64,000 nt of DNA, taken from assembly GCF_029892105.1 (NCBI RefSeq), contig NZ_JARZAJ010000012.1, positions 124,001 through 188,000 on the forward strand. The letters run 5' to 3'. The position numbers and the translations under genes were made by a program. Positions 24,707 through 33,858 of this stretch are shown piece after piece. Below the pieces are notes generated by a model. The model made no database searches. It was not told the origin of the DNA and saw only the letters and a program-made list of their open reading frames with translations. The DNA is from Kitasatospora sp. GP82 (GTDB taxonomy: Bacteria; Actinomycetota; Actinomycetes; Streptomycetales; Streptomycetaceae). The first letter of the stretch is position 1; each line of letters opens with the position of its first letter.

Positions 24707-26794
24707 TCAGGGCCCAAGATGCGCAGACCATCCGGGCCGAACGCCTGCTCGGCAGCGCGCAGTGAATGCCTTTCGCGGACCAGATCGCCCGAGAGTTCGC
24801 CCGGCCCGACGTCTTAACCGATCTGCTCGTCGCTCGTCACCAGTTTGGCGCTCGGACCAGATCAGTTGCGACGGAACATGGTGCTCCGCCACAGCTGCGG
24901 ATTTGCCCGTGAAGCTGGCCGTTTCGACCGCAGACTTGCCAACTGCTGCGAACAGGACGCGTTGGCCCTGGTGACCAGGCAGATCCTTGCTCGCCGCCAC
25001 GGCTCGGGGGGTCGGTGCCATCTGGTCTGGCGGCAGTCCCTGGAGCTTCTGCACCATCATGTCGGCGGTCATGGTCGCCTGGTGGGCTGCGGCTGCCGCT
25101 GCTCGGGCCTGGATCTGCTGGATCTCCTGTGCAGGGTCCTCGATCGGATACCCGGCGTCGGAGAGCATCCTCACAGCGGTCTCCAGCGACAGGACCCCAG
25201 CGGTGTAGGCCGTGACCACCTCGTCGAGGACGGCCGCACGGTCCGTCGGCGTGTGCGGGCCCCAGACGAGCTTCGCCGGAAGGCTCTCCCCCGCCGGCCA
25301 GCCCTCGGCCCGTCCGGCCTGGTACAGGCGGCAGGCCATCTTGAGGAGCAGCGCGTACTTGTGCGTCCGGGCCAGGCGCATCGCGGCGACCAGCGAGTCA
25401 AGAGGGCCGAGAGCGAGCTGTAGGGCGTAGCCGGAGGGGACGGAGGCCGGGTCGATGGTGCCGAGCCCGGAGGACGTGAGACGGGAGTTACCTGCGACGC
25501 GGTCGAGGAGGTGGTCGATACGGGAGCGGAGTTCGGCGAGCTGGGCGGAGGTGTCGAGGGTGTGCATGGATCCGCCGTCGGCCAGGGACCAGACGGTGTC
25601 GGCGCGGACCTGAAGCGGGAGCGTCGCCCCGGTGGTGCGGTCCTTGGGCAGGCGGACGCCGGACAGGCCGATGATCGGCGTGCCGGTGGTCGCCGAGGCG
25701 GCGGCCGAGTCTGAGTCAGTGGCGGCGAGTTCGTCGAGGGTCTGCATGACCTTGGCGATCAGCGGCTGCCCCCAGTGCTCCCCGGCATCCGGGATGGTGT
25801 TCGTAAGGTGGACGACGGGCAGGAAGTCGATCATCAGGTCCAGGGCCTGGAGGACTTCGCCGTCGGAACGGACTCGGTAGGCGGCCTTCTCCATGGGCAG
25901 GTTGTAGACGTCGTGCTGCGCCTTGAGGTCGTCCAGCAGCCACTCGGCGTCGGTCAGGTAGCAGGTCACGCCGGACGGCCGTCCGGGCGCCCACGGGTAG
26001 GTGCGGCTGATCATCCCGCTCTCCGCGACAAGCTGGTCACCGACGATGAGGACAGGGTCGCCGTCTGGCCCGGTAACCCACTCCCGTACCGGGAAGCCGT
26101 CCTTCGAAACGCCTGGCTGTGTGGCAGCACCGATCGGCCCGAGCTCGTAGGTGATCCGCCGGAGCCGGGCCTTCAGCCCGCGCCGGTCGTCCTCAGGCAG
26201 TTCCCATGCGAAGTGCACCCGGGTCGGGTACTCGGCGGCGTCGGTCTCGTCGTCGGACCACTCAGGGAAGTAGAAGCCAGCATCGATCGTCCGCAGCGCG
26301 GGCCGGCCCTTCGACGGCTCCCACGCCAGGGTGTACACGGCGTCCCCGGACCGGATGGCGGCCCGCTCGGCTTGCTGAATCCGAAGGGGCAGCAGTTCCT
26401 TCTCCGCCCACGCCCGCAGCTGTTCCTGAACCGCGCGGTGGCCCCCGGCACCCCCCGACACAGGGTCGTTCTGCTGCTCAGCGCCAGGCACGACGATCGT
26501 CTGCTCGGAGCCGAGGAGGTAGCCGAGCGCGGTGTCGATCAGCTTCGCCGCATCGCCCAGCTCGCGCCGCTCAAGGCCGGTCTCGTCGCCAGCTGCGGCA
26601 GCCAACTGCCCGGCCTGGTTGTGGTCGTAAGCGGCGAGCAGCTTGTACGCCTGCAGGCGGCGCAGGTCCTCCGGTGGAACCCAGCTGGCAGCGAGCTCAC
26701 CGAACGGACCGAAGCCCCGGCGTGGGGGTGTGGCCATCACCGGCTTGTAGTTCAGCCACGACCAGGCGTCAATGACGAGATCACGCAGGCCCAC
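24707..26794 (-). CDS. phage portal protein
   Basis: 695 residues from GTG 26794, which has CCGGGAGGGC at ideal distance. It resembles actinophage portal proteins: an N-terminal LRDLVIDAWSWLNY, then YKLLAAYDHNQAGQ, a central EWVTGPDGDPVL segment and a helical region with LDTSAQLAELRSRIDHLLDR. A Gln/Ala-rich helix follows near the C-terminus. Portals form the dodecameric DNA gate at the capsid vertex. The last 80 residues are basic and poorly conserved in appearance, so the native end may be lost. It faces the same way as the terminase genes but is separated from them by a 5-kb cassette. Confidence 0.78.
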   Translation of the reverse strand: MGLRDLVIDAWSWLNYKPVMATPPRRGFGPFGELAASWVPPEDLRRLQAYKLLAAYDHNQAGQLAAAAGDETGLERRELGDAAKLIDTALGYLLGSEQTIVVPGAEQQNDPVSGGAGGHRAVQEQLRAWAEKELLPLRIQQAERAAIRSGDAVYTLAWEPSKGRPALRTIDAGFYFPEWSDDETDAAEYPTRVHFAWELPEDDRRGLKARLRRITYELGPIGAATQPGVSKDGFPVREWVTGPDGDPVLIVGDQLVAESGMISRTYPWAPGRPSGVTCYLTDAEWLLDDLKAQHDVYNLPMEKAAYRVRSDGEVLQALDLMIDFLPVVHLTNTIPDAGEHWGQPLIAKVMQTLDELAATDSDSAAASATTGTPIIGLSGVRLPKDRTTGATLPLQVRADTVWSLADGGSMHTLDTSAQLAELRSRIDHLLDRVAGNSRLTSSGLGTIDPASVPSGYALQLALGPLDSLVAAMRLARTHKYALLLKMACRLYQAGRAEGWPAGESLPAKLVWGPHTPTDRAAVLDEVVTAYTAGVLSLETAVRMLSDAGYPIEDPAQEIQQIQARAAAAAAHQATMTADMMVQKLQGLPPDQMAPTPRAVAASKDLPGHQGQRVLFAAVGKSAVETASFTGKSAAVAEHHVPSQLIWSERQTGDERRADRLRRRAGRTLGRSGPRKAFTARCRAGVRPGWSAHLGP

Positions 26795-26925
26795 GGGTGC
26801 CCTCCCGGCACAACTCAGGCCCCACGCCACCCATCAGCGTACGCGGACCAAGATCACACGATGGCTCTCGTGTCGCTGGATTTCAAGATCCGCCGCCGGG
26901 CCGCCCGTGACCGGATCCCTCCTCG

Positions 26926-28251
26926 TCAGCTCGCTTTGAGCCGCTCCAGGAGATCGGCGACCCCATCGACCTGCCGATACGGCTTGAACGACGGGACAAG
27001 CTCGCGGACCAGGCTGATGCACCGTTCGGCACCGATCCGGCTTGCAAGGTCGAGAGATTGGTTCGTGACGACGAGAGCCTGTTCGACCTCGTGGGCCTGT
27101 AGGAGGCTGCGGGCCTCGTAGGTTAGGAAGATCCCGCGGGTCTTGTCACGGGAGCGCGGCAGGAGGCTCATGCCCTCGTCGATGCGGGCGTGGGCTTCGT
27201 CGGTGCGGCCGAGGTCGAGCATGCACTGGCCGGAGTCAACGGCCAGGTCAGCTGTGCTCATCCAACGGCACCAGGCGGGTGCCGGGTCTGGGCTGTCGGT
27301 CAGCAGGGCGGCCTCGGCGGCGGTTAGGTCGCGGTGGCAGTCGGCGGCAGCTCCGAGGGCGGCGTGTGCGCGGGCCCGGCGAAGGTAGAGCAGGGAGCGG
27401 GCGGTGGGGTGCCGGGTGTGGATGAGGGCCTGGCTGAGCGGTTCGACGGCGGCGTCGGGCTGGGTCAGCCAGATCGACTGGTAGGCGAAGTCGGAGAGGA
27501 CGCCAGCGCCGAGGTCGCGGTCACGGGCGGCGTGCGCGTTGGTGAGAGCCGCGTTCCAGAGCTTCCCCGCCGCGAAGTGCTGGCCCTGGTCGAAGCGGTG
27601 CCAGCCGCAGGTGCTGGCCAGGGAGGCGGCTAGCAGGTGGAGTCGTCGACCGATGGGCTCGGTGTACCGACCCTGTTCAAGCAGATCGGTGACCGTATCC
27701 AGCTGGGCGTCCATCAGCTTCGCGGTGTGCTGCCGCTGTTCGGTAGGCAGGGAGGTCAGCTTGGCGCTGGTGTCCTCCAGCCAGTCGACCAATTCGCCGT
27801 CGACATGTTTGCCGTTCAGAGCGGTGGTGAGCCGGTCGGGTTCGAGGGTGGCCCACTGGGCGGAGAGCCCGGCCAGCGCGAGCGCGCTGAAGGTCATGAA
27901 GGTACGGCGACGATGATCCATTGCGGCTCTCTGTGCGTCTCGAAGTGCGTGGACGGTGAACGCCGATCCGAGCGGCACCGGCTGTTCCTGACCGGGCAGC
28001 CAGTGAGGCCATTCGTAGGCTTCCAGGTCGCTGATCGGGACGTCGAAGGCTTCGGCGATCAGGAGCTGGGACTCGAAGCTCGGCGTCTTCTTCCAGTTCT
28101 CCCACTTGCTGACGGCGGCCTTGTCGGTGCCGGAGCGAAGACCCTCGGGCCTGTTCCTGGCGGCGTGGTGGATGCGGGCCGCGAGGTCGGTCTGGGACCA
28201 GCCGCGAAGCGCGCGGGCGTAGGCGAGGGGGTGCCGGATCTGGTCGTCCAC
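26926..28251 (-). CDS. XRE-family regulator with TPR-like C-terminus
   Basis: 441 residues. The N-terminal helix-turn-helix (about 8-60) has the ALRGWSQTDLAARI and AAVSKWENW pieces of a Cro/CI domain. A hydrophobic stretch FMTFSALALAGLSAQW separates it from a helical repeat region (about 150-435) like TPR units, as in many Streptomyces signalling regulators of this build. It starts with GTG and is divergent from the dehydrogenase/aminotransferase/Nudix operon, which it probably controls. Two 8-base direct repeats lie in the shared promoter. It sits inside the phage remnant between portal and terminase. Confidence 0.85.
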   Translation of the reverse strand: MDDQIRHPLAYARALRGWSQTDLAARIHHAARNRPEGLRSGTDKAAVSKWENWKKTPSFESQLLIAEAFDVPISDLEAYEWPHWLPGQEQPVPLGSAFTVHALRDAQRAAMDHRRRTFMTFSALALAGLSAQWATLEPDRLTTALNGKHVDGELVDWLEDTSAKLTSLPTEQRQHTAKLMDAQLDTVTDLLEQGRYTEPIGRRLHLLAASLASTCGWHRFDQGQHFAAGKLWNAALTNAHAARDRDLGAGVLSDFAYQSIWLTQPDAAVEPLSQALIHTRHPTARSLLYLRRARAHAALGAAADCHRDLTAAEAALLTDSPDPAPAWCRWMSTADLAVDSGQCMLDLGRTDEAHARIDEGMSLLPRSRDKTRGIFLTYEARSLLQAHEVEQALVVTNQSLDLASRIGAERCISLVRELVPSFKPYRQVDGVADLLERLKAS

Positions 28252-28302
28252 GGGGCCAATCCCATCATCGACGGTGACCGTGAGCCTACTGCGCGTACCG
28301 GC

Positions 28303-28321
28303 GGGACTACCCCGGGACTAC
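28303..28321. promoter_or_regulatory. direct-repeat operator candidate
   Basis: GGGACTAC occurs at 28303-28310 and 28314-28321, eleven bases apart centre to centre, so both face the same side of the helix. It lies between the XRE regulator and the dehydrogenase gene. Confidence 0.45.
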
Positions 28322-28406
28322 GGACAACGCCTGGCTGGTGGCCGTGAGTTGGGCTCTACTCGTCGTGCACCGACAAGTTCCTTCACGAAGCGGAAGGAGT
28401 CCGCGC

Positions 28407-29399
28407 ATGAAACGACGCGCTGCGGTCATCGGCCTCGGCCACCAGGCGCTCGAAGACCACCTGCCCGGCCTGCTCGGCTCCAGCAGGGCCGAGCTCGTCG
28501 CCGTCTGCGACAGCAACCCCGACACCCTGCGGCAGCGACAGGAAACTCTCCAGGTCCCCGGATTCACCCGTGCCGGTGAGCTGCTGGATGCGGTGGCCCC
28601 GGACTTCGTGGTCGTCGCCGTCCCGCACCACGCCGGCCGCGAGGTCGTCCAGGAGTGCGCCACCCGGGGCGTCCACGTCCTCAAGGAGAAGCCATTCGCC
28701 ACCTCGGTGGAGGAGGCCCGAGAGCTCACCCAGGTCTGTGAGGCCGGGCAGGTCGAGCTGATGGTCACGCTCCAGCGGCGTTTCAACCCGATCTACAGCA
28801 GCGTCGCCGGGCTGCTGGACCAGATCGGCACCCCGTTCCTGATCGACGGCCAGTACACCTTCCACACCGACGACCCCGGTGCCGGCTGGCGCGGAGACGT
28901 CCGCCAGGCCGGCGGCGGCTGCATCATCGACATGGGCTACCACCTCATCGACCTGCTGCTGTGGTACTTCGGCCTGCCCAGCCGGGTCATAGCCGAGTTC
29001 TCCACCACCGCGGTCCCCGGCGGCGGATACGACGCGGAGGACACCGCCGTCATCCAGCTTGGCTACGACAGCGACCTGTACGGCTCGGTGCTGCTGTCGC
29101 GGTGGGTGGCCCCGAAGACCGAGCGGCTGCACGTGGTCGGCACCCGCGGCTCGGTGCTGCTGACCAAGGGCCAGGTCCAGCGGCTCGACCTGGGCGGCGT
29201 GGTCGTGGAGGAGCTGACCCGCCCACACGCGCCGGCATCAGCGTCGGCCGCGCAGATCGACTACTTCTGCCGGGTCCTGGACGGCGAGAGGCCCAACACC
29301 TCCGGCCCGGACCAGCACCTCGCGCATGCCGCGTTCATCGCCTCCTGCTACCAGTCCAAGGCGGCGGGGCGCTACATCGACCCGAAGGAGATGCTGTGA
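28407..29399 (+). CDS. Gfo/Idh/MocA-family dehydrogenase
   Basis: 330 residues; NAD(P)-dependent oxidoreductase acting on sugars, inositols or their derivatives. The Rossmann strand AAVIGLGHQALEDH starts the protein, EKP at 94-96 is the family motif with the catalytic lysine, and GGGCIIDMGYHLIDLL holds the substrate-site histidine. ATG 28407 follows GGAAGGAG. It overlaps the next gene by four bases. Together with a DegT-type aminotransferase it could make a 3-amino sugar or aminocyclitol by oxidation then transamination. This is a known pairing, but the product here is not known. Confidence 0.88.
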   Translation: MKRRAAVIGLGHQALEDHLPGLLGSSRAELVAVCDSNPDTLRQRQETLQVPGFTRAGELLDAVAPDFVVVAVPHHAGREVVQECATRGVHVLKEKPFATSVEEARELTQVCEAGQVELMVTLQRRFNPIYSSVAGLLDQIGTPFLIDGQYTFHTDDPGAGWRGDVRQAGGGCIIDMGYHLIDLLLWYFGLPSRVIAEFSTTAVPGGGYDAEDTAVIQLGYDSDLYGSVLLSRWVAPKTERLHVVGTRGSVLLTKGQVQRLDLGGVVVEELTRPHAPASASAAQIDYFCRVLDGERPNTSGPDQHLAHAAFIASCYQSKAAGRYIDPKEML

Positions 29400-30649
29400 C
29401 CAGTCCTCTCGCCCTGCTCGGCGGAAAGCCCACCATCACCACCACCGGTCCGCACTTCGCCTGGCCGCCGATCGACGACACCACCCGTGCCAAGGTCGCC
29501 GCCCAGCTGGAGGAGGCGATCTCCATCCCCGGCCGGTCCGGCGTCGTCGCCGAGCTGGAGGACGGACTGCAGAAGTACTTCGGCGTCCGGCACGCGGTCA
29601 CCACCAGCTCCGGCACCGCCGCCCTGCACGCCACTTACTGGGCCACGAGGATCAAGCCCGGCGACGAGGTGATCGTCCCGGCCTGGACGTTCCACGCCAC
29701 CGCCTCCCCGCTGTTCCACCTCCGCGCGGTGCCGGTGCTGTGCGACACCCGGCTGGACGGCAACATCGACCCGAACCGCATCGAGGAACTGATCACCCCG
29801 CGTACCCGGGCGGTCATGGTCACCCACCTGTGGGGCAAGCCCGCCGGCATGACCGACATCCTGGAGGTGGCGAACGCCCACGACCTGGCGGTGCTGGAGG
29901 ACGGCTCCCACGCGCACGGCGCCAGCATCGCCGGGCAGAAGGTCGGCACCTTCGGCCTCGCCTCGGCCTTCTCCCTCAACGGCCCCAAGCCGCTGTCCGG
30001 CGGCGAGGGCGGGTTCGTCCTGACAGACGACGACGATACGTACCACCGCGTCATCACGCTCGCGCACTACAACAAGCGGGCCAAGACCGAGATCCCGGAA
30101 GGCCATCCGCTCGCGCGGTACGCGGTCACCGGGGCCGGTCTCAAGCTCCGCATCCACCCACTCGCCGCAGCCATCGCCCACGACCAGCTCGCCCGCCTCG
30201 ACGGCTACCTCGCCGGACGTGCGGAGATCGCCGGCTACCTCACCGATCAGCTCGGCGGGATACCCGGCTTGGAGGTCACCGAGATGTCCGAAGGGGTGAT
30301 CCCGTCCTGGTACGGCTTGACGCTCACCTACCGGCCGGACGAGCTCGGCGGCCTCCCGATCGAGCGGTTCCATCAGGCGCTGCTCGCCGAGGGCGCCACC
30401 GAGTTCGACCGTCCCGGCTCCACCTGCCCCCTCAACCAGCTGGCGCTGTACCAGCAGCCGAGCATGCTGTTCCCCGGCCACCCGCACTCCCATCGCCGGT
30501 ACAAGGCCGGGGACTTCCCCGTCGCCGAGCACGCCCACGCCCACACGATCAAGCTCCCGGTCTGGCATCGTGAGCAGGATCTCGAACTGGCCGAGCAGTA
30601 CGTCCGCGCGGCCATCAAGATCAGCGACCATCACAAGGAGCTGCAGTGA
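29396..30649 (+). CDS. DegT/DnrJ/EryC1/StrS-family aminotransferase
   Basis: 417 residues; PLP-dependent transfer of an amino group to a keto-sugar or keto-cyclitol. Seen: the phosphate-binding SSGTAALH at 71-78, the acidic cofactor contact in LEDGSHAHG (D169), and the Schiff-base lysine K198 in FSLNGPKPLSGGEGG. The start is the GTG that overlaps the dehydrogenase stop (GTGA). It resembles the group that includes AHBA-synthase-like enzymes more than nucleotide-sugar ones, but this is judged only by eye. It likely uses the keto product of the dehydrogenase. Confidence 0.87.
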   Translation: MTSPLALLGGKPTITTTGPHFAWPPIDDTTRAKVAAQLEEAISIPGRSGVVAELEDGLQKYFGVRHAVTTSSGTAALHATYWATRIKPGDEVIVPAWTFHATASPLFHLRAVPVLCDTRLDGNIDPNRIEELITPRTRAVMVTHLWGKPAGMTDILEVANAHDLAVLEDGSHAHGASIAGQKVGTFGLASAFSLNGPKPLSGGEGGFVLTDDDDTYHRVITLAHYNKRAKTEIPEGHPLARYAVTGAGLKLRIHPLAAAIAHDQLARLDGYLAGRAEIAGYLTDQLGGIPGLEVTEMSEGVIPSWYGLTLTYRPDELGGLPIERFHQALLAEGATEFDRPGSTCPLNQLALYQQPSMLFPGHPHSHRRYKAGDFPVAEHAHAHTIKLPVWHREQDLELAEQYVRAAIKISDHHKELQ

Positions 30650-31080
30650 CCGTCACCTCCCCCGAGTTCGCGGCCCGCCTGGCGGCCGACGCCGAAGCCG
30701 CCGGCATCACCGGCTTCGTCGCCGCCGCCGTCATCAACCACGACGGCCGCGTCCTGCTCGTGCGGCGCAACCCCGACGACTACATGGGCGGGATGTGGGA
30801 GATCCCCTCCGGGACCGTCGAGACCGGGGAGACCATCCTGGATGCGCTGCACCGCGAGACCATCGAGGAGACTGGACTGACCATCGACCAGGTCACCGGC
30901 TACATCGGCCACTTCGACTACCAGAACAGCCGCGGCGGTACGACCCGTCAGTTCAACTTCGCGGCCACCGTGGAGAAGACCGAACCCGTCGTCCTCACCG
31001 AGCACGACGCCCACCAGTGGGCGGTCCCCAGTGAGCTGCCCGAGGTCAGTGACGCAGTCCGCAACTTGATCGCTCCCTGA
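30646..31080 (+). CDS. Nudix hydrolase
   Basis: 144 residues. The Nudix box is exact: G56, E62, R70-E71, E74-E75 and G77, binding magnesium for hydrolysis of a nucleoside-diphosphate-linked substrate. It overlaps the aminotransferase stop by four bases, so it is third in a tightly coupled operon. It could clean up an activated intermediate of the same pathway or sanitise nucleotides. A hairpin follows the stop at 31098. Confidence 0.88.
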   Translation: MTVTSPEFAARLAADAEAAGITGFVAAAVINHDGRVLLVRRNPDDYMGGMWEIPSGTVETGETILDALHRETIEETGLTIDQVTGYIGHFDYQNSRGGTTRQFNFAATVEKTEPVVLTEHDAHQWAVPSELPEVSDAVRNLIAP

Positions 31081-31097
31081 CCACAGACGTGTCGCGC

Positions 31098-31133
31098 GGC
31101 CTGGTGCTCGAAGCGTTCGTCGAGAACCAGGCC
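31098..31133 (+). terminator. hairpin terminator after the Nudix gene
   Basis: GGCCTGGT (31098-31105) pairs with ACCAGGCC (31126-31133), with an inner CTCGA/TCGAG stem. It ends the three-gene operon eighteen bases after its stop. Confidence 0.75.
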
Positions 31134-31172
31134 GCAGTCAGTCAGGCTCACCGGCTCAAGAGCCTTGCCAGC

Positions 31173-31496
31173 CTACGGCTGGAACGCGCACCCAGCACCG
31201 AACGCGTTCTCGTCCAGATCGGCCTGCCGCTCGGGGCCGAGCTTGGCCCACTCAACCGCGCATAGCTCCTGCGACCGCTCCTGGCCGCGAGCGACGATCA
31301 GCGACTGCGCAAACCGGCCAGCCACGATCGACCGCTTCTGCTTGGCCTCGAACTGCTCCGCCCATGCCGAGGCGCTGGCAGCCGGGTCGGGCTTCTTCGG
31401 AGTCTCCCCTGATGCGGCGATCCACGCGATCCCCCCGGCGACAAGCGCCGCGCACAGTAGCTCAACGGTGATGAGCCGCGCCCCCTTCAGCTTCAT
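31173..31496 (-). CDS. small membrane-anchored hypothetical protein
   Basis: 107 residues from ATG 31496. A short basic N-terminus and one hydrophobic helix (ITVELLCAALVAGGIAWIA) suggest an anchor or signal peptide. A soluble charged part with two cysteines (SQELCAVEW and GAGCAF) follows and could form a disulfide outside the cell. It lies directly downstream of the terminase large subunit on the same strand and may be a late phage gene or cargo. No family recognised. Confidence 0.55.
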   Translation of the reverse strand: MKLKGARLITVELLCAALVAGGIAWIAASGETPKKPDPAASASAWAEQFEAKQKRSIVAGRFAQSLIVARGQERSQELCAVEWAKLGPERQADLDENAFGAGCAFQP

Positions 31497-31575
31497 GATC
31501 GGGACGGTAGCAGCGGAGCCTGACACCTGTTCAGTTTTTGCCTTTGGCCATAAGCCCCCTTGTGGCAGTTACGCC

Positions 31576-33108
31576 TCATCGGCGACCGTTGAACCGGCCG
31601 TCGTCCGGGTTGTTCGGCATCGCGCTGAGCTGGTCGGGGTCGGCAAGTTCGGTCAGCCCGTGCACGGCAGCATCCATGCGGTCCGGTGAGTCCATGCCAG
31701 CCACCCAGGTCACCATCTGGCTCTCCAACTGCGAGTAGTGGCCGACGTGGTGGACGCGGCCCTGCTCGTACAGCTGGGCGATCGGTTCAGCGCGGAGGCG
31801 CTTGCCGACCTTGGCGGTGACTTCGAGGATCATCGGCATGAGCAGGCCGCGGGTCTCGCCGTCGCGGGCGAGCTGCTCCCACGCCTGGGTGACAACCTGG
31901 CGGGCCATGTCACCTCCGTAGTTGGACTCCACCACGATCGCGTCGGCCTTCAGTACCATGGCGAGGCGGCAAGCGGTCAGGCCCCAGTCGTTGGCGCCCA
32001 TGTTCCCGGAGCGGTCATCCAGGACGTACAGGTGGTCGTCGAAGCCCAGGGCCACGCCGATGACGCCAGTCTCGTCGCCGACCAGGCTCTCGCCGCCGGC
32101 GGGGTCGACGGCGACGATGACCCGGGCCATGTCGAGGCCGCTGAAGGTGACGGCGGTGACGCGGTGCTGGTCGATCCATTCGCGCTTCCAGACTCCGCCT
32201 TCCTGCGGGCGGGGCTTCTGCTGGTACAGCGACCACCAGACGCGTTCGCCGACGGCGCGCCGTATCCCGGCGAGGGCCTTCTTCCCGTAGCGGGCTGGCC
32301 ACAGGGGCTCGCCGAGCTTGCGGCCGAGGGCGTCGTTGGGGCTGTCGGCGGTGGCGGGCAGGTCGATGATGATCCAGTCATCTGCGGTCTCGCTGGCGAG
32401 GATGCGTCCCGCGAGATCGTCTTCGCTCCACCTGGTCTGGATGACGATCACTGAGCCGCCCGGCTCGATGCGGGTGAGGAGGACGGACTGCCACCACTCC
32501 CACAGGCGCTTGCGCATCGTCGGGGACTGGGCTTCGGCGTCGTCCTTGATCGGGTCGTCCACGATCGCCAAATGCGCGCCCTTACCGGTCAGGCCGCCGC
32601 CGCCGGCGCAGACGAGACCGCCCGCGTGTCCGGCGATGTCGAACCGGTTCGCCGCCTTCGAGCCGGGGTGGAGGGTAACGCCGATCTGCTCGCCCCAGGT
32701 CGTGATGGCGTCGCGAATCCACCGGCCGTGGTCGTCCGCCAGGTCGGCACTGTAGGAGGCGATCATCACGCGGTGGTCGGGCCGCTGCATGAGGTACCAC
32801 AGCGGCGCCCACCTCGCGGCCCGACGGGACTTGCCGTGCCGCGGGGGCATCGTCAGCAGGAGTCGAATGGACTCACCGGCGGCGATCCGCGCGAAGGCGT
32901 CGTCGATGAGCGCCAGGTGCTCCGCCTGCATCTCCCTGCCAGCGGTCAGCAGGGCCGCCATCGAGCCGGGCGACCGCTTCAGCGCGATGTCCCCCTCGAC
33001 GGCGGCCAGCTCGTCCCGTAGCGCCGGGGATGCCCTTTCGGCGATCGCGCGGCGTCGCTGGGCAGGCAGGGTCCGGTACTGGGCGATCAGATCTACAGGG
33101 GCCAGCAT
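31576..33108 (-). CDS. phage terminase large subunit
   Basis: 510 residues; ATP-driven DNA packaging motor and nuclease. Walker A PPRHGKS is at 88-94 and Walker B AIVDD at 181-185, with a coupling QTRW motif after it. The RNase-H-like nuclease has acidic residues D335 (VAVDPAGG), E394 (VVESNYGG) and D479 (DRMDAAVHG). All elements are intact. Its ATG shares one base with the stop of the small-subunit gene. The portal gene that normally follows is displaced 5 kb away by the regulator/dehydrogenase/aminotransferase/Nudix cassette. Confidence 0.92.
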   Translation of the reverse strand: MLAPVDLIAQYRTLPAQRRRAIAERASPALRDELAAVEGDIALKRSPGSMAALLTAGREMQAEHLALIDDAFARIAAGESIRLLLTMPPRHGKSRRAARWAPLWYLMQRPDHRVMIASYSADLADDHGRWIRDAITTWGEQIGVTLHPGSKAANRFDIAGHAGGLVCAGGGGLTGKGAHLAIVDDPIKDDAEAQSPTMRKRLWEWWQSVLLTRIEPGGSVIVIQTRWSEDDLAGRILASETADDWIIIDLPATADSPNDALGRKLGEPLWPARYGKKALAGIRRAVGERVWWSLYQQKPRPQEGGVWKREWIDQHRVTAVTFSGLDMARVIVAVDPAGGESLVGDETGVIGVALGFDDHLYVLDDRSGNMGANDWGLTACRLAMVLKADAIVVESNYGGDMARQVVTQAWEQLARDGETRGLLMPMILEVTAKVGKRLRAEPIAQLYEQGRVHHVGHYSQLESQMVTWVAGMDSPDRMDAAVHGLTELADPDQLSAMPNNPDDGRFNGRR

Positions 33109-33644
33109 CAGCCTTCACCGCCCTCGGAGAAGGCGATCAGCTTCGCCAGCTCCGCAGCGGTCACCGACTCCACCTCGAGCGGCCCGGCATCCGGGCCGGA
33201 CAACTCGGTGCGGGCAGGGCTGTCGATGCCGAGCAGCCGTGCGTCGCGTTCCAGAATGCGTATCGCCCGGTCGATGGCGGGCAGGTCGCCGTCCTTGACC
33301 GCCCGTCGGAACGCGACGAAGAACAGCCGCTCCAGGCGCATGTGGTGGACGACGCGGAGCTCATCCACGGACATGTCGAGGTTGAGGTGCCGCTCCTGGA
33401 GGGCCTGGCTAACGTCCTTGCATGCGTACCGGATCAGCGCGGCATCGTCCGGCGGCTCCTTGCCTTTGGTGTAGAGATCGACGCCGTAGCCCTGCGGGTA
33501 GGCCAAACCGTCACTGTTGATCACTGGATCAGCCGCGAGCTTCCGGCCGATGGTCAGCCAGTCGACGCCGGCGAGCTTGAGCTCAACGGCGTCAGCGCGA
33601 CGTTGCGCGATGGCAGCGCGCTGCGCCTTCGTGGGGCGAGCCAT
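33108..33644 (-). CDS. probable phage terminase small subunit
   Basis: 178 residues. The position directly upstream of the large subunit, the coupled TGATG junction and the composition fit a small terminase. An N-terminal HTH-like region ARPTKAQRAAIAQRRADAVE then AGVDWLTIGRKLAAD would bind packaging sites. The rest is helical for oligomerisation (LRVVHHMRLERLFFVAFRRAV). Small terminases are poorly conserved, so the call rests mainly on context. Confidence 0.75.
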   Translation of the reverse strand: MARPTKAQRAAIAQRRADAVELKLAGVDWLTIGRKLAADPVINSDGLAYPQGYGVDLYTKGKEPPDDAALIRYACKDVSQALQERHLNLDMSVDELRVVHHMRLERLFFVAFRRAVKDGDLPAIDRAIRILERDARLLGIDSPARTELSGPDAGPLEVESVTAAELAKLIAFSEGGEG

Positions 33645-33724
33645 GGCGCGGATCCTCCGTCAGGTGCGCCCCCGCTCTGCTTCCATGATCCAGCATCTAA
33701 TCAATCCAAGGCCAGCGCAGCCTG

Positions 33725-33744
33725 TTACTCAGGTTGAACTCGCC
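33725..33744. repeat. solo IS630-type inverted-repeat end
   Basis: TTACTCAGGTTGAACTCGCC is the exact reverse complement of 38516-38535, the right end of the IS630 element (20 of 20). It lies left of the TetR-hydrolase pair and 1.7 kb from the element's own left end, which matches less well (16 of 20). Confidence 0.75.
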
Positions 33745-33858
33745 TTGTCGGTCCCCGGGAGTCGAAACAGTCGGTACGCCGCGGCGACATCGACCATGCT
33801 CCGTCGTGGCTCAGGAGTGCGGCGTCATGCAGGACCCGGAACGGGTCCTCGCCGTCTC

